DNA of 37,928 nt from Deltaproteobacteria bacterium RBG_16_64_85 (GCA_001798885.1 MGQW01000065.1:87089-125016); one strand, 5' to 3'; positions 16,966 to 26,707 are shown, counted from the first letter of the stretch. Translations and numbers: made by a program. The notes: generated by a model from the letters alone, not told the origin.

Positions 16966-17889
16966 TTGTCCGCGGGACATATCCCCGTTCTTTTACAGGA
17001 GATGTTGAGACTGCTTTCCCCCGCCCCGGGAGAGGTTTTTTTGGACGGCACGGCAGGCGCGGGCGGACACGCGGAGGAAATTGCGCGGAGGATCGGGCCT
17101 GGCGGAATCCTGGTCTGCGCCGACGCGGACCCCGGCATGCTGGTCGTCGCCTCCGAGCGCCTCGGCGCGTTTCCTTGCGTCCGACTGGTCCACGCGGATT
17201 ACGCCGATTTCCCGAAGCTCCGGGACGCGACCGACGGGAGGCCGTTCGACGGGATGTTCCTCGATCTCGGGATCTCCTCTCTCCAGCTGGACGATCCCTC
17301 CAGGGGGTTCTCGTTCCGGGAGGACGGACCGCTGGACATGCGGCGGAACCCCGATGACGCCGTCCCGTCCGCGCGGGATCTCCTTCGAAGGACGACCGAA
17401 AGGGAGCTGGCCGACATCTTCTACCGGTTCGGCGAGGAGCGATTTTCCCGCCGCATCGCGAGAGCGATCGTTTCGCTGCGGAGGAGGGACCCGATCGAGC
17501 GGACCTTGCAGCTGGCCGAGCTGGTGAAACGGGCGATCCCCAGGAAGGCGTGGCCGAGGGACATCCATCCCGCCACGCGGGTGTTCCAGGCGCTCCGGAT
17601 CGCGGTCAACCGGGAGCTGGAATCTCTCTCGGCCTTCCTCGCCGCGTTCGCGCAGCACCTGGCGAAGGAGGGGAGGGTGGCGGTGATCAGCTTCCACTCG
17701 CTCGAAGACCGGCTGGTGAAGACGGCCTTTCGGGCCCAGTCGGCGGGGGAAAAGGCGGTGCTCACGGTGATGACCCGCAAACCGGTTATTCCGGGAGCGG
17801 AAGAAACTCGGATCAATCCGCGGGCCAGGAGCGCGAGGCTGCGCGCGGCCCGCCGCAGCGAAAAGGAGGAAAGGGAATGCAGAGAATAG
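16966..17889 (+). CDS. rsmH: 16S rRNA (cytosine-1402 N4)-methyltransferase RsmH
   Basis: Methylates N4 of C1402 in 16S rRNA near the decoding centre, using SAM; also called MraW. The 307-residue protein starts with the conserved HIPVLLQEMLRLL and has the SAM loop FLDGTAGAGGHAEEIA. Other conserved stretches are LDLGISSLQLDDPSRGFSFREDGPLDMR and the C-terminal VISFHSLEDRLVK with INPRARSARLR. The start is TTG 16966, three bases after the mraZ stop; no ATG or GTG would retain the conserved N terminus. The 3' end overlaps ftsL by 13 bases. Confidence 0.95.
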   Translation: MSAGHIPVLLQEMLRLLSPAPGEVFLDGTAGAGGHAEEIARRIGPGGILVCADADPGMLVVASERLGAFPCVRLVHADYADFPKLRDATDGRPFDGMFLDLGISSLQLDDPSRGFSFREDGPLDMRRNPDDAVPSARDLLRRTTERELADIFYRFGEERFSRRIARAIVSLRRRDPIERTLQLAELVKRAIPRKAWPRDIHPATRVFQALRIAVNRELESLSAFLAAFAQHLAKEGRVAVISFHSLEDRLVKTAFRAQSAGEKAVLTVMTRKPVIPGAEETRINPRARSARLRAARRSEKEERECRE

Positions 17890-18215
17890 TGGTCGGAAAC
17901 GGCGTGTGCATGATCACGGAGATCCGGAAGGAGACGCCCGTGTTCCCGGCGGTGCCGCGGCGACGCCGGCTCATGGTGTTGTTCGTCCTTCTTCTCGCCT
18001 TGGCGCTTTTCAACGTGTGGCTCTCCGGGCAGTACTACCGGATGGGGTACGCGGTGTCCATCTCGCTGGAGGAGCAGCGGAACCTGAAAAAAGGGCAGGA
18101 CCTGCTGAGGACCGAGATCCTGACGCTCCGCAGCCCGGTCCGGATCGAGGCCATCGCCAAAAACGAGCTCCGGATGGTGAACCCGAAGACGGAGAGGATG
18201 ATCCGGGTGAGATGA
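17877..18215 (+). CDS. ftsL: Cell division protein FtsL-like (short bitopic membrane protein)
   Basis: Likely FtsL, which forms the FtsQLB complex activating septal peptidoglycan synthesis. The 112 residues have a short cytoplasmic part, one membrane segment (about 34-52, MVLFVLLLALALFNVWLSG) and a periplasmic coiled coil followed by LRSPVRIEAIAKNELRMVNP, typical of the FtsL/DivIC fold. The identification rests on this architecture and on its position between rsmH and ftsI, because FtsL sequences diverge quickly. ATG 17877 has AAGGAGG at 17863-17869. It overlaps rsmH by 13 bases and ftsI by four (ATGA). Confidence 0.85.
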   Translation: MQRIVVGNGVCMITEIRKETPVFPAVPRRRRLMVLFVLLLALALFNVWLSGQYYRMGYAVSISLEEQRNLKKGQDLLRTEILTLRSPVRIEAIAKNELRMVNPKTERMIRVR

Positions 18216-20188
18216 GCCCCCGCGCCCGGATCATCCTCGGCGGGCTGGCGGCTGTCTATGTGCTCGTCGTGCTCCGGGCGTTCCACATCCAGATCCTAGG
18301 GGTCCAGGGGATTCGCGAGCGGGGCGCCAAGCAGTACGGCGTGAAAATCCCCCTCGTTCCCAAGCGGGGGGCAATCCTGGACCGGACCGGAAACGAGCTG
18401 GCGGTCAGCGTCGCCACGAAATCCATTTTCGTGCAGCCGGCGAAGCTGAAGTCGGCCAAGGAGGCAGCGAACCTCCTGTCCCGGCGAATCTCCCGACCCG
18501 TCTCGGATCTGCGAAAGATGTTCTCCTCGGAAAAAAGCTTCCTCTGGGTGAAGCGCCAGATCCCCTCATCGGCGGCCGATGAAATCGTGAAGGAGATCCA
18601 TGAGGTGCAGGGAGGAGGGAAGGGGCGCTTCGATGCGGACGGCATCGGGATCGTGGAGGAGCCGAAGCGGTTCTACCCCAACCGGGAACTGGCCTCCTCG
18701 CTCCTCGGTTTCACCGACCTCGACAGCGCGGGGATCGAGGGAGTGGAGCTCTCCCTGGACAAGTACCTGCGCGGCGAGCGGGCGTTCCTCATGTGCGAGC
18801 GGGACGCGCGCGGGCGCGTCATCGTCCCTTCGACGACCATGGTGGAGGTGAACTCCAACGGGAGCTCGGTGTCGCTGACCGTCGACCGGAACGTCCAGCA
18901 CGTGGCCGAGAGCGAGCTCAAGGAGGCCGTCGCCAAGTACAAAGCCCGGGGGGGGATCGCGCTGGTGATGCAGCCGAAGACCGGCGAGATCCTCGCGATG
19001 GCGTCGCTGCCCACGTACAATCCCAATACCCCGGCCACCGCCGTTCCCGAAGCGCGGAAGAACCGCGCCTTGACCGACACCTTCGAGCCGGGCTCCACGT
19101 TCAAGGTGTTCACGATGGCCGCTGCCTTGGAGACGGGGAGCGTGAAGACCTCGGAGAAGGTTTACTGCGAGAACGGCTCCTACCGGTTCGGGGATCGGGT
19201 TCTCCACGACGCGCACCCGCACGGATGGCTGACCGTGCCGGAGGTGCTCAAGTACTCGAGCAACATCGGGGCCTCCAAGATCGGCGAGCGGATGGATCCC
19301 GAACGCTTCTACGACACGATCCGGGCCTTCGGGTTCGGGACGAAGACCGGTATCGAGCTGACCGGGGAGGTCGGTGGGATTCTCCCGACGCGAAGCGGGT
19401 TCAAGGGGATCCGGCGCGCCACGGTTTCCTTCGGCCAGGGGATCTCCGTGACGCCGATCCAGATGGCCGCGGCGATGTCGGCAGCGGTGAACGGCGGAAA
19501 GATGATGAAGCCGTATATCGTGCGGGAGATCCGGGACCCCGAGGGGAAGGTCGTGTACCGCGGGGAGCCGACGGAGCTCCGAAGGGTCCTTTCTCCGAAG
19601 ACCTCGGAGCAGATGCGCGAGATGATGGGACTGGTCGTGCAGGAGGACGGCACGGGGACCCAGGCGCGTATCAAGGGGTTTCTCGTCGGCGGCAAGACCG
19701 GCACCGCGCAGAAGGTCGAGGTGGGGACGGGAAAATACTCCCCGAACAAGCGGGTCTCCTCCTTCATCGGATTTCTGCCGCTTCAGGATCCCGAGCTCAT
19801 GATCCTCGTGGTCATCGATGAGCCGAAGGGCCAGGTGTACGGAGGGGTAGTCGCGGCCCCGGCGTTCAACCAGATCGCGGTGAAAACCGCCTACTACCTG
19901 GGGATCCCGCCCACAGAGCCGGTCGCCCGGGCCGTGGCGCGCAACGGGAAGGAAGCCCAGAGGCCGGGGGGAGTGCCGCTGACCCGGGTATCCACATCGC
20001 CCGCGGAGAGCGCCATGGTCATGCCGGACCTGCGGGGGCTGAGCATGGGCAGAGCGGTCGACGTGATGGGGCGGCACTCGGTGAAGCTCAACCTGGTCGG
20101 CAGCGGAGTGGCGCGGCAACAGACCCCCGCCCCCGGCCAGTTGCTGGTTCCCGGCACGGAGTGCACAGTGACCTTTGGAGGGCATTGA
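18212..20188 (+). CDS. ftsI: Division-specific penicillin-binding protein (FtsI/PBP3) with a PASTA domain
   Basis: Septal transpeptidase that cross-links peptidoglycan with FtsW. In the 658 residues: a membrane anchor (about 7-29), a pedestal/dimerisation domain with KRGAILDRTGNELAVS, and a transpeptidase domain with Ser295 in PGSTFK, SSN at 349-351 (YSSNIGASK) and KTG at 495-497 (GGKTGTAQK). A C-terminal PASTA domain (about 603-655, VMPDLRGLSMGRAVDVM onward) is absent from E. coli FtsI but known in other PBPs. ATG 18212 overlaps the ftsL stop. The frame is open further upstream only as a shadow of ftsL. Confidence 0.95.
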   Translation: MSPRARIILGGLAAVYVLVVLRAFHIQILGVQGIRERGAKQYGVKIPLVPKRGAILDRTGNELAVSVATKSIFVQPAKLKSAKEAANLLSRRISRPVSDLRKMFSSEKSFLWVKRQIPSSAADEIVKEIHEVQGGGKGRFDADGIGIVEEPKRFYPNRELASSLLGFTDLDSAGIEGVELSLDKYLRGERAFLMCERDARGRVIVPSTTMVEVNSNGSSVSLTVDRNVQHVAESELKEAVAKYKARGGIALVMQPKTGEILAMASLPTYNPNTPATAVPEARKNRALTDTFEPGSTFKVFTMAAALETGSVKTSEKVYCENGSYRFGDRVLHDAHPHGWLTVPEVLKYSSNIGASKIGERMDPERFYDTIRAFGFGTKTGIELTGEVGGILPTRSGFKGIRRATVSFGQGISVTPIQMAAAMSAAVNGGKMMKPYIVREIRDPEGKVVYRGEPTELRRVLSPKTSEQMREMMGLVVQEDGTGTQARIKGFLVGGKTGTAQKVEVGTGKYSPNKRVSSFIGFLPLQDPELMILVVIDEPKGQVYGGVVAAPAFNQIAVKTAYYLGIPPTEPVARAVARNGKEAQRPGGVPLTRVSTSPAESAMVMPDLRGLSMGRAVDVMGRHSVKLNLVGSGVARQQTPAPGQLLVPGTECTVTFGGH

Positions 20189-20202
20189 GAGAGAGAGAAG
20201 GG

Positions 20203-21699
20203 ATGCGACTATCGGAGGCCCTGGCAAACGTAACCACGGCGGAGCCGCCGCACGATGCGATCGACATCGGCGGCATTTCGATCGATTCCCGCAAGGCCCG
20301 GAAAGCCGATCTGTTCGTCGCCCTCCGCGGGGAGCGAGCGGACGGCCACGCATTCCTTGCGCAGGCTGAGCGGGCGGGCGCCGCTGCGGCGCTGGTCGAA
20401 CGGGAGATCTCCTCCCCGCCGCTTCCGACCGTCCGGGTTGCCTCCACCGACGCCGCCCTTCCGAAGGTTGCGGCGAATTTTCACGGGGACCCGTCCGCGC
20501 GTCTCGCGGTGGTGGGGGTGACGGGGACCAACGGAAAAACGACGGTAACGTACCTGCTGGAGTCGATCCTCTCCGCTGCGGGGCGTAAAACGGCGGTGAT
20601 CGGCACCATCAATTACCGGGTGGGGGAAGAGGTTCTCCGCACGGGCCTCACGACCCCCTTTCCCCACGAGCTGCAGGAGGTGCTGGCGGAGGCGGCGTTC
20701 CGCGGCGTCACTCATGTGCTGATGGAGGTGTCCTCGCACAGCGCGATCCAGGGAAGAATCGCGGGGGTGCGGTTCGACGTCGGCGTGTTCACCAACCTGT
20801 CCCGCGACCACCTGGATTTCCACGGCGACATGGAGTCCTATTTCGCCGCCAAGGCCAGGTTCTTCCGGGAGTACCTCCCCGCCGGGGGAAAGCGGACGGG
20901 AATGGTGATCAGCGCGGATGATCCGTACGGCACAAGGCTTTGCCGTGAGTTTCCGGGGGCGCTGACGTACGGATTCCTGCAGGATCGTGCCGTGGCTCCC
21001 GTGCGCGTACAGATGTCGTGGGAAGGGACGCGGATGTCGCTTCGGACGCCTTGGGGAGAGCTCGATCTCCGCACCCGGCTCATCGGGTCCCATAACGCAT
21101 CTAACGTTATGGCGGCCGTCTGCGTCTCCGGCCTCCTGGGGATTTCCAGCGAGGCGATTCGAGCGGGGATCGAGCGTCTTCCTGCAATCTCCGGGAGGAT
21201 GGAGGAAATCCCCAACCGGCGGGGGCTGCACATCTACGTCGACTACGCCCACACTCCAGGGGGGTTGGACGTGGTCCTTTCCACGCTCATGGGGCTGGGA
21301 GGCGGGCGCCTGATCACGGTATTCGGATGCGGAGGGAACCGGGACCGTGGAAAGCGGCCAGAAATGGGCCGGATCGCGGCGCTCCGCTCGGACGTCGTCG
21401 TCGTCACCTCCGACAACCCCCGGAACGAGGACCCCGGTGCCATCCTCTCGGACATCCTGCTCGGCCTGCGGACGGAGGGGTTTCTCGATGGGCGGGGGGA
21501 AGTGGCGTGGGACGATGGGTATTTCCTGGTGATTCCCGACAGGAAAGCGGCGATCGATCGGGCGCTGTCCCTTGCGCGGCCGGGAGACACGGTGGCGATC
21601 GCCGGGAAAGGACACGAGAATGTACAGATCATCGGAGACCGGAGTCTGCCGTTCGACGACCGGGAAATCGTCCGGGGATTGCTTGCCGCCGACGAGTAG
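20203..21699 (+). CDS. murE: UDP-MurNAc-L-Ala-D-Glu:meso-DAP ligase MurE
   Basis: Adds the third stem-peptide residue to the cytoplasmic peptidoglycan precursor using ATP. In the 498 residues the N-terminal UDP-binding domain shows SIDSRKARKADLFVALRG. The P-loop is VTGTNGKTTVTYLL (about 106-119), and the C-terminal ligase domain contains DNPRNEDP (about 404-411). DNPR is the motif of enzymes that use meso-diaminopimelate rather than lysine. ATG 20203 gives the usual MRLSEAL start; in-frame GTG 20161 and TTG 20185 would overlap or abut ftsI and are less likely. murF starts 1 bp after the stop. Confidence 0.96.
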   Translation: MRLSEALANVTTAEPPHDAIDIGGISIDSRKARKADLFVALRGERADGHAFLAQAERAGAAAALVEREISSPPLPTVRVASTDAALPKVAANFHGDPSARLAVVGVTGTNGKTTVTYLLESILSAAGRKTAVIGTINYRVGEEVLRTGLTTPFPHELQEVLAEAAFRGVTHVLMEVSSHSAIQGRIAGVRFDVGVFTNLSRDHLDFHGDMESYFAAKARFFREYLPAGGKRTGMVISADDPYGTRLCREFPGALTYGFLQDRAVAPVRVQMSWEGTRMSLRTPWGELDLRTRLIGSHNASNVMAAVCVSGLLGISSEAIRAGIERLPAISGRMEEIPNRRGLHIYVDYAHTPGGLDVVLSTLMGLGGGRLITVFGCGGNRDRGKRPEMGRIAALRSDVVVVTSDNPRNEDPGAILSDILLGLRTEGFLDGRGEVAWDDGYFLVIPDRKAAIDRALSLARPGDTVAIAGKGHENVQIIGDRSLPFDDREIVRGLLAADE

Positions 21700-21700
21700 G

Positions 21701-23098
21701 ATGACCCTGGAGGAGGTCGTCGGGGCGATCCAGCCTCTTCGTGCGTGTGGACCGATTCCCGCCCGCACGCCAATCGGGCAGGTCACGACAGACAGCCGCG
21801 AGGCGACGCCGGGCGGACTCTTCTTCGCACTGCCGGGAGAAAAGGTCGACGGCGCCGGTTTCGTGGAGGAGGCGTTCCGGAAGGGAACGATGGCAGCCAT
21901 CGTGTCCGAGGAAAGCGCGGGCAAGATCCCCTCCGCGATCCTGTCCGAAAAGCCCGTGTTCGTCGTCCGGAACGCCGTGGAGGCGCTGGGCGACCTCGCA
22001 CACGCCCATCGGGAAAGGATGCGGAAGATTCCCCTCGTGGGGATCACGGGGAGCTCGGGCAAGACCTCCACCAAGGAGATGCTTGCCGGCCTCCTCTCGG
22101 CCGGAAGAAACGTTCTGAAAAACCCCGGGAACCGGAACAACCTCATCGGTATGCCGCTGGCGCTGCTCGGGCTTTCCGACCGACACGACGTCGCAGTGAT
22201 GGAGATGGGAACGAACCAGCCGGGGGAGATCGCGCGGCTGGCCCAGATCGCCGCCCCCGATATCGGGATCCTCACCAACATTGCCCCCGCGCACCTGCAA
22301 GGGCTTGGGAGCCTCGAGGGGGTTGCGCGCGAGAAGGGGGATCTCTTCCGGGCGCTTCCTGAATCCGGAACCGCGGTGGTGAACGCGACCGACCTGCGGG
22401 TCGTACGGGAAGCGGGGCGCTGCCGGGCGAAGAAAATCTATTACGGCGTTGCGCTCAACGAGTTTTCGGGCCGTGTCCTTTCCATGGACGACCGCGGGAT
22501 GAGGATCGCCGTGCGGACCCCTTCCGGCGGATTCACCTCCGCCCTGCCGGTGACGGGCGAGCACCATCTCATGAACGCGCTGGCGGCCACGGCCGCCGCC
22601 TACGTCCTCGGGTTCCGCCCGGAGGACCTTGCCGAAGGCTTCTCCTCCTTCGCCTCCGTGCGGGGGAGGTTTCATCCCATCCCGCTGCGGAGCGGCGGGC
22701 TGCTCCTGGACGATAGCTACAACGCGAACCCGGCCTCGATGGAGGCCGCCATCCGGGCCCTCCGGGTTCTTCGCGGAGCCCGGCGCAGCGTGGCCGTTCT
22801 GGGGGACATGCTGGAGCTCGGCGAAGCCTCGGCGGCGTCCCATTTCCGGATCGGCCATCTGATCGCGGGGTCCGGCCTGGACCTCCTGTTCACCTACGGG
22901 GAGGAGGCGGCGCAAGTCGCCCGGGGCGCTCTCGAGGGGGGGATGGATCACGAAAAGGTGGCCCACACCGGCGATCGGGAACGCCTGAAGGCGATGGTCC
23001 TGGGCGCTCTGCGGGAGGGGGACGTCGTCCTTGTCAAGGGGTCCCGGGGGATGCGCCTCGAGGAAATGGCAATCGAGATCGAAAGGAAATGGGCCTGA
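21701..23098 (+). CDS. murF: UDP-MurNAc-tripeptide:D-Ala-D-Ala ligase MurF
   Basis: Attaches D-Ala-D-Ala to the precursor, completing the pentapeptide made with Ddl. In the 465 residues: an N-terminal domain with TTDSREATPGGLFFALPG, a P-loop GITGSSGKTSTKEML (about 112-126), the central LKNPGNRNNLIGMPLALL, and the C-terminal LDDSYNANPASMEAA with VLGDMLELG. ATG 21701 lies 1 bp after murE; no separate ribosome-binding site is obvious, suggesting coupled translation. Confidence 0.96.
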   Translation: MTLEEVVGAIQPLRACGPIPARTPIGQVTTDSREATPGGLFFALPGEKVDGAGFVEEAFRKGTMAAIVSEESAGKIPSAILSEKPVFVVRNAVEALGDLAHAHRERMRKIPLVGITGSSGKTSTKEMLAGLLSAGRNVLKNPGNRNNLIGMPLALLGLSDRHDVAVMEMGTNQPGEIARLAQIAAPDIGILTNIAPAHLQGLGSLEGVAREKGDLFRALPESGTAVVNATDLRVVREAGRCRAKKIYYGVALNEFSGRVLSMDDRGMRIAVRTPSGGFTSALPVTGEHHLMNALAATAAAYVLGFRPEDLAEGFSSFASVRGRFHPIPLRSGGLLLDDSYNANPASMEAAIRALRVLRGARRSVAVLGDMLELGEASAASHFRIGHLIAGSGLDLLFTYGEEAAQVARGALEGGMDHEKVAHTGDRERLKAMVLGALREGDVVLVKGSRGMRLEEMAIEIERKWA

Positions 23099-23104
23099 CC
23101 GACC

Positions 23105-24181
23105 ATGCTGTATCACCTTCTCTACCCACTGCACGCGGACTACTCCTTCTTCAACGTATTCCGCTACATCACCTTCCGCACCATCTACGCTGCGATCACC
23201 GCGCTCCTGCTGTGTTTCGTCATCGGCCCCTGGCTCATCCGGGAACTGGGCTCGCATCAGATCGGGCAGACCATCCGGCGCGACGGCCCGGAGCGGCATC
23301 TGGCGAAGGAGGGAACGCCCACGATGGGAGGGCTGCTCATCGTCCTCGCCACCGTGATCCCGACTCTTCTTTGGGCCAACCTGGGGAATCCCTACATCTG
23401 GATCGCGGTGTTCGTGACGGTGGGATTCGGGGCGATCGGATTCGCCGACGACTACAAGAAGGTCATCCGGAAGGACTCCAAGGGGCTCTCTCCACGGAAG
23501 AAGTTCCTCTGCCAGTTGGCCCTCGCGGGAGTGGCGGCGACGCTCATCTACCTGGACATCGGGATCCAGCCCAAGGTGAGCATCCCGTTCTTCAAGAAGC
23601 TCAATCCCAGCCTGGGTGCGTTCTACATCCCGTTCATCATCCTGGTGATCGTGGGGGCGTCCAACGCCGTCAACCTGACGGACGGCCTCGACGGGCTCGC
23701 CATCGGGCCGTCGATCATCGCGGCCGGCACCTACATGCTGTTCGCGTACCTGGCGGGGCACATCAAGATCGCCAACTACCTGCAGATCCCGTACGTGCCG
23801 GGGGCGGGGGAGCTGACCATCTTCTGTGGGGCGATGGCGGGCGCCGGGATCGGGTTCCTCTGGTACAACACCTACCCGGCCTCGGTGTTCATGGGGGACA
23901 CGGGCTCCCTCTCCATCGGGGCGGCACTGGGGGTGGTGGCCGTCATGGTGAAGCAGGAGATCGTCCTGGCGCTGGTCGGCGGGGTGTTCGTCATGGAGGC
24001 GCTCTCGGTGATCCTGCAGGTGTACTCCTACAAGACGACGCGGAAACGGATCTTCCGCATGGCCCCCGTCCACCATCATTTCGAGCTGAAGGGGTGGGCG
24101 GAGCCGAAGATCATCGTGCGGTTCTGGATCATCTCGATCATCCTGGCGCTGCTGGCGATCAGCACGCTCAAGATCCGGTGA
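23105..24181 (+). CDS. mraY: Phospho-MurNAc-pentapeptide translocase MraY
   Basis: Integral membrane enzyme that moves phospho-MurNAc-pentapeptide onto undecaprenyl phosphate, forming lipid I. The 358-residue protein has about ten membrane segments. Catalytic landmarks are Asp115/Asp116 in [18 protein letters not shown] (about 190-199), FMGDTGSLS and the His-rich loop [10 protein letters not shown]. The start MLYHLLYPL fits the family. It follows murF after 6 bp and precedes murD by 1 bp. Confidence 0.97.
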   Translation: MLYHLLYPLHADYSFFNVFRYITFRTIYAAITALLLCFVIGPWLIRELGSHQIGQTIRRDGPERHLAKEGTPTMGGLLIVLATVIPTLLWANLGNPYIWIAVFVTVGFGAIGFADDYKKVIRKDSKGLSPRKKFLCQLALAGVAATLIYLDIGIQPKVSIPFFKKLNPSLGAFYIPFIILVIVGASNAVNLTDGLDGLAIGPSIIAAGTYMLFAYLAGHIKIANYLQIPYVPGAGELTIFCGAMAGAGIGFLWYNTYPASVFMGDTGSLSIGAALGVVAVMVKQEIVLALVGGVFVMEALSVILQVYSYKTTRKRIFRMAPVHHHFELKGWAEPKIIVRFWIISIILALLAISTLKIR

Positions 24182-24182
24182 G

Positions 24183-25529
24183 ATGGACGCGTTCGAGAGG
24201 AAAAACGTCTTCGTGGTCGGCGCCGGGAGGTCGGGAGTCGCCGCTGCCCTGCTCCTGCTGCGGGAGAGAGCGCGCGTGACGCTCCTCGACGAGCGTCCGA
24301 AGGCGGCCGTGGAACAGTCCCTCGGGGTCGAGATCCCGCCGCAGGTGACGTTTGTCCACGGCCGGATGCCCGAGAAGGCGGCACGGGGAGTGGACCTCGT
24401 CATCCTGTCCCCGGGGGTGCCGGCTTCGAGGCTTCCCCGGGAGGCGCTGCGCCGTGCGAACGTTCCGGTGTGGGGGGAGCTGGAGCTCGGTTTCCGGCGG
24501 TTCCGGGGAAACGTGGCGGCCGTCACGGGGACCAACGGCAAGTCGACCGTGACGACGCTCCTCGGGGACATGGTGGCGCGTGCATTTTCCCGCGTATTCG
24601 TCGGAGGGAACCTGGGGACACCGCTTGTCGCAGCGGCCGGAGAGCCGTTCGATTGGGGCGTGGTCGAGGTGTCGAGCTTCCAGCTGGAGTCGATCGACGC
24701 GTTCCGGCCGAAAGTTGCGGTTCTCCTGAACCTCACGGAGGACCACAGCGACCGGTACGAAAATTTCTCCGCATACGCGGAGACGAAGACGGCGATCCTC
24801 CGGAACCAGGGCGCGACCGACACGGCCGTCATCAACGGCGACGACCCGGAAATCATCTCCCGGGCCGACCGGATACGGGCGGAGAAGATCCCGTTTTCCC
24901 TGACCCGGCCCCTTTCCGAAGGGGTGTGCCTGGACGGCGGGGAAATGGTCTATCGCAACGGCGTGCAGGAAGAGCGTTACCCCAGGGCGCTGCTGCGGAT
25001 CCGGGGATTGCAGAACGTGGAAAACGCCATGGCGGCGATCGCGGCCGCGCGACGGATCGGGGTCCCGCCGGAGGCAGTGCGCGAGGCCCTCGCGGCCTTC
25101 CCCGGGCTGCCGCACCGGGTGGAGTTCGTCCGGCAGTTCCGGGGCGTCTCCTGGTTCAACGACTCCAAGGGGACCAACGTCGGTGCGGTGCTCAAGTGCC
25201 TGGAGGGATTCCCGGAGCCGATCGTGCTGATCGCGGGGGGGAAGGACAAGGGGGTCGATTTCCACCCGCTGCGCGAACCTCTGCGCCGCAAGGCCCGGGC
25301 GGCGGTTCTCTTCGGCGAGGCCCGCGGGAGGATGGAGCGTGTGCTTTCCGGCACGGTGCCGCTCACGATGGTCGGGACCCTTGACGAGGCCGTCCGGAAG
25401 GCGGCCGGGCTCGCGCGGCAAGGGGATGTCGTGATCCTTTCGCCGGCCTGTTCCAGCTTCGACCAGTTCCGGAATTTCGAGGATCGGGGCGAGACGTTCC
25501 GCAGGGCCGTGAAGGAGCTTCCGGGATGA
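24183..25529 (+). CDS. murD: UDP-MurNAc-L-Ala:D-Glu ligase MurD
   Basis: Adds D-glutamate to UDP-MurNAc-L-Ala using ATP in the cytoplasm. In the 448 residues: an N-terminal Rossmann-like domain (VFVVGAGRSGVAAALLL), a P-loop VTGTNGKSTVTTLL (about 114-127), NLTEDHSDRY, and the ligase domain with LPHRVEFVRQ, FNDSKGTNVGA and LIAGGKDKG. ATG 24183 lies 1 bp after mraY. The stop overlaps the ftsW start as ATGA. Confidence 0.97.
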   Translation: MDAFERKNVFVVGAGRSGVAAALLLLRERARVTLLDERPKAAVEQSLGVEIPPQVTFVHGRMPEKAARGVDLVILSPGVPASRLPREALRRANVPVWGELELGFRRFRGNVAAVTGTNGKSTVTTLLGDMVARAFSRVFVGGNLGTPLVAAAGEPFDWGVVEVSSFQLESIDAFRPKVAVLLNLTEDHSDRYENFSAYAETKTAILRNQGATDTAVINGDDPEIISRADRIRAEKIPFSLTRPLSEGVCLDGGEMVYRNGVQEERYPRALLRIRGLQNVENAMAAIAAARRIGVPPEAVREALAAFPGLPHRVEFVRQFRGVSWFNDSKGTNVGAVLKCLEGFPEPIVLIAGGKDKGVDFHPLREPLRRKARAAVLFGEARGRMERVLSGTVPLTMVGTLDEAVRKAAGLARQGDVVILSPACSSFDQFRNFEDRGETFRRAVKELPG

Positions 25530-26707
25530 ATATCGGCAAGCGGCACGAGAACCTGATCCTGTTCTTCTGCACCCTGATCCTGGCGGTCCTCGGGGCCGTG
25601 ATGGTGTTCAGCGCGACCTCCGTGACCGCCGTCGCCTCCGCGCGCTTCGGGAACGACACGGCGTACTTCTTCAAGCGGCAGGTCCTTTTCCTCGTTTTGG
25701 GCGCATCCCTGGCGGTCTTGCTGACGAGGATCGACTACGACTTCTACCGCCGGCGCCTCTGGCTCATCCTCGCCGCAACCTTCGTGCTCCTTCTCCTGGT
25801 CTTCGTCCCCGGCGTCCGGCACACGGCGAACGGCGCATCCCGCTGGATCAACCTCCGCGCATTCACGTTCCAGCCGTCGGAACTCGCCAAATTCGTGCTC
25901 ATCGCTTTCGCGGCTTACGCCATCGACCGGAAGGGGGAAAACCCCAAAGAGGGCCTCAAGGTCTTCCTGCCGGTGCTTTCGGTGATGGGAGTTTTCGTCG
26001 CCTTGATCCTCAAGGAGCCCGATTTCGGGATGGCGGTGGTCATCGTGGTCTCCTTCATGGCGCTCCTGTTCATCGCCGGATTCCCCTGGAAACTGCTGGC
26101 GGGGCTCCTTGGCGCGGGAGCGGCGGGGGTCGCTTTCCTGATCGCGACGAAGCCGTACCGCATGGCGCGGCTGCAGGCGTTCATCGATCCCTTCTCCCAG
26201 GCCCAGACGGCCGGCTACCAGGTGGTGCAGTCGCTGATCGCCTTTTCCAACGGAGGGCTCCTGGGGACGGGAATCGGTTCGGGGAGGCAGAAGCTGTTTT
26301 ACCTTCCGGAGATGCACACGGATTACATCTTCTCCGTCATCGGGGAGGAACTGGGGTTCGCCGGAGTCGTGGCCGTGGGGGCCTGTTTCCTGACGATGGT
26401 GTGGGTGGGGTTCCGGATCGCGCGCCGCGCCCGCGACCTGTTCGGGAGATACCTGGCGATCGGCCTGTCGTCGGTGATCGGCATCCAGGCGCTGATGAAC
26501 ATGATGGTGGGGTTGAAGATGCTCCCCCCCAAGGGGATGGTGCTTCCGTTCTTAAGCTACGGTGGAAGCTCCCTGATTCTCCACCTGGCGGCGATGGGGG
26601 TGCTGATCAACATCTCGATGAAAGGGGCGGAAGCCTTTGTCGATAACTCTGATCATCGCGGGCGGGGGAACCGGCGGGCACGTTTTTCCGGGGATCGCGC
26701 TTGCTGA
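25526..26707 (+). CDS. ftsW: Septal peptidoglycan glycosyltransferase FtsW
   Basis: SEDS-family polytopic membrane protein that polymerises glycan strands at the septum together with FtsI. The 393-residue protein has about ten membrane segments and family motifs: VFSATSV near the start, NGASRWINLRAFTFQPSELAK, KEPDFGMAVV, FSNGGLLGTGIGSGRQKLFYLPEMHTDYIFSVIGEELGF (in parts) and PFLSYGGSSL near the end. ATG 25526 has AAGGAG at 25512-25517. The reading frame continues 71 bases into murG, giving a charged tail (about the last 23 residues) that appears to be read-through rather than a conserved domain. Confidence 0.95.
   Translation: MNIGKRHENLILFFCTLILAVLGAVMVFSATSVTAVASARFGNDTAYFFKRQVLFLVLGASLAVLLTRIDYDFYRRRLWLILAATFVLLLLVFVPGVRHTANGASRWINLRAFTFQPSELAKFVLIAFAAYAIDRKGENPKEGLKVFLPVLSVMGVFVALILKEPDFGMAVVIVVSFMALLFIAGFPWKLLAGLLGAGAAGVAFLIATKPYRMARLQAFIDPFSQAQTAGYQVVQSLIAFSNGGLLGTGIGSGRQKLFYLPEMHTDYIFSVIGEELGFAGVVAVGACFLTMVWVGFRIARRARDLFGRYLAIGLSSVIGIQALMNMMVGLKMLPPKGMVLPFLSYGGSSLILHLAAMGVLINISMKGAEAFVDNSDHRGRGNRRARFSGDRAC

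Noticed and set aside
21629-24856. 1075-codon open frame on the - strand across murE to murD
   Set aside because: It is a shadow of four certain cell-wall genes, with no motif and a composition (His, Asp, Arg, Pro) typical of antisense GC-rich frames. The frames at 8903-11449, 18566-20353 and 29994-32471 are the same kind of artefact.
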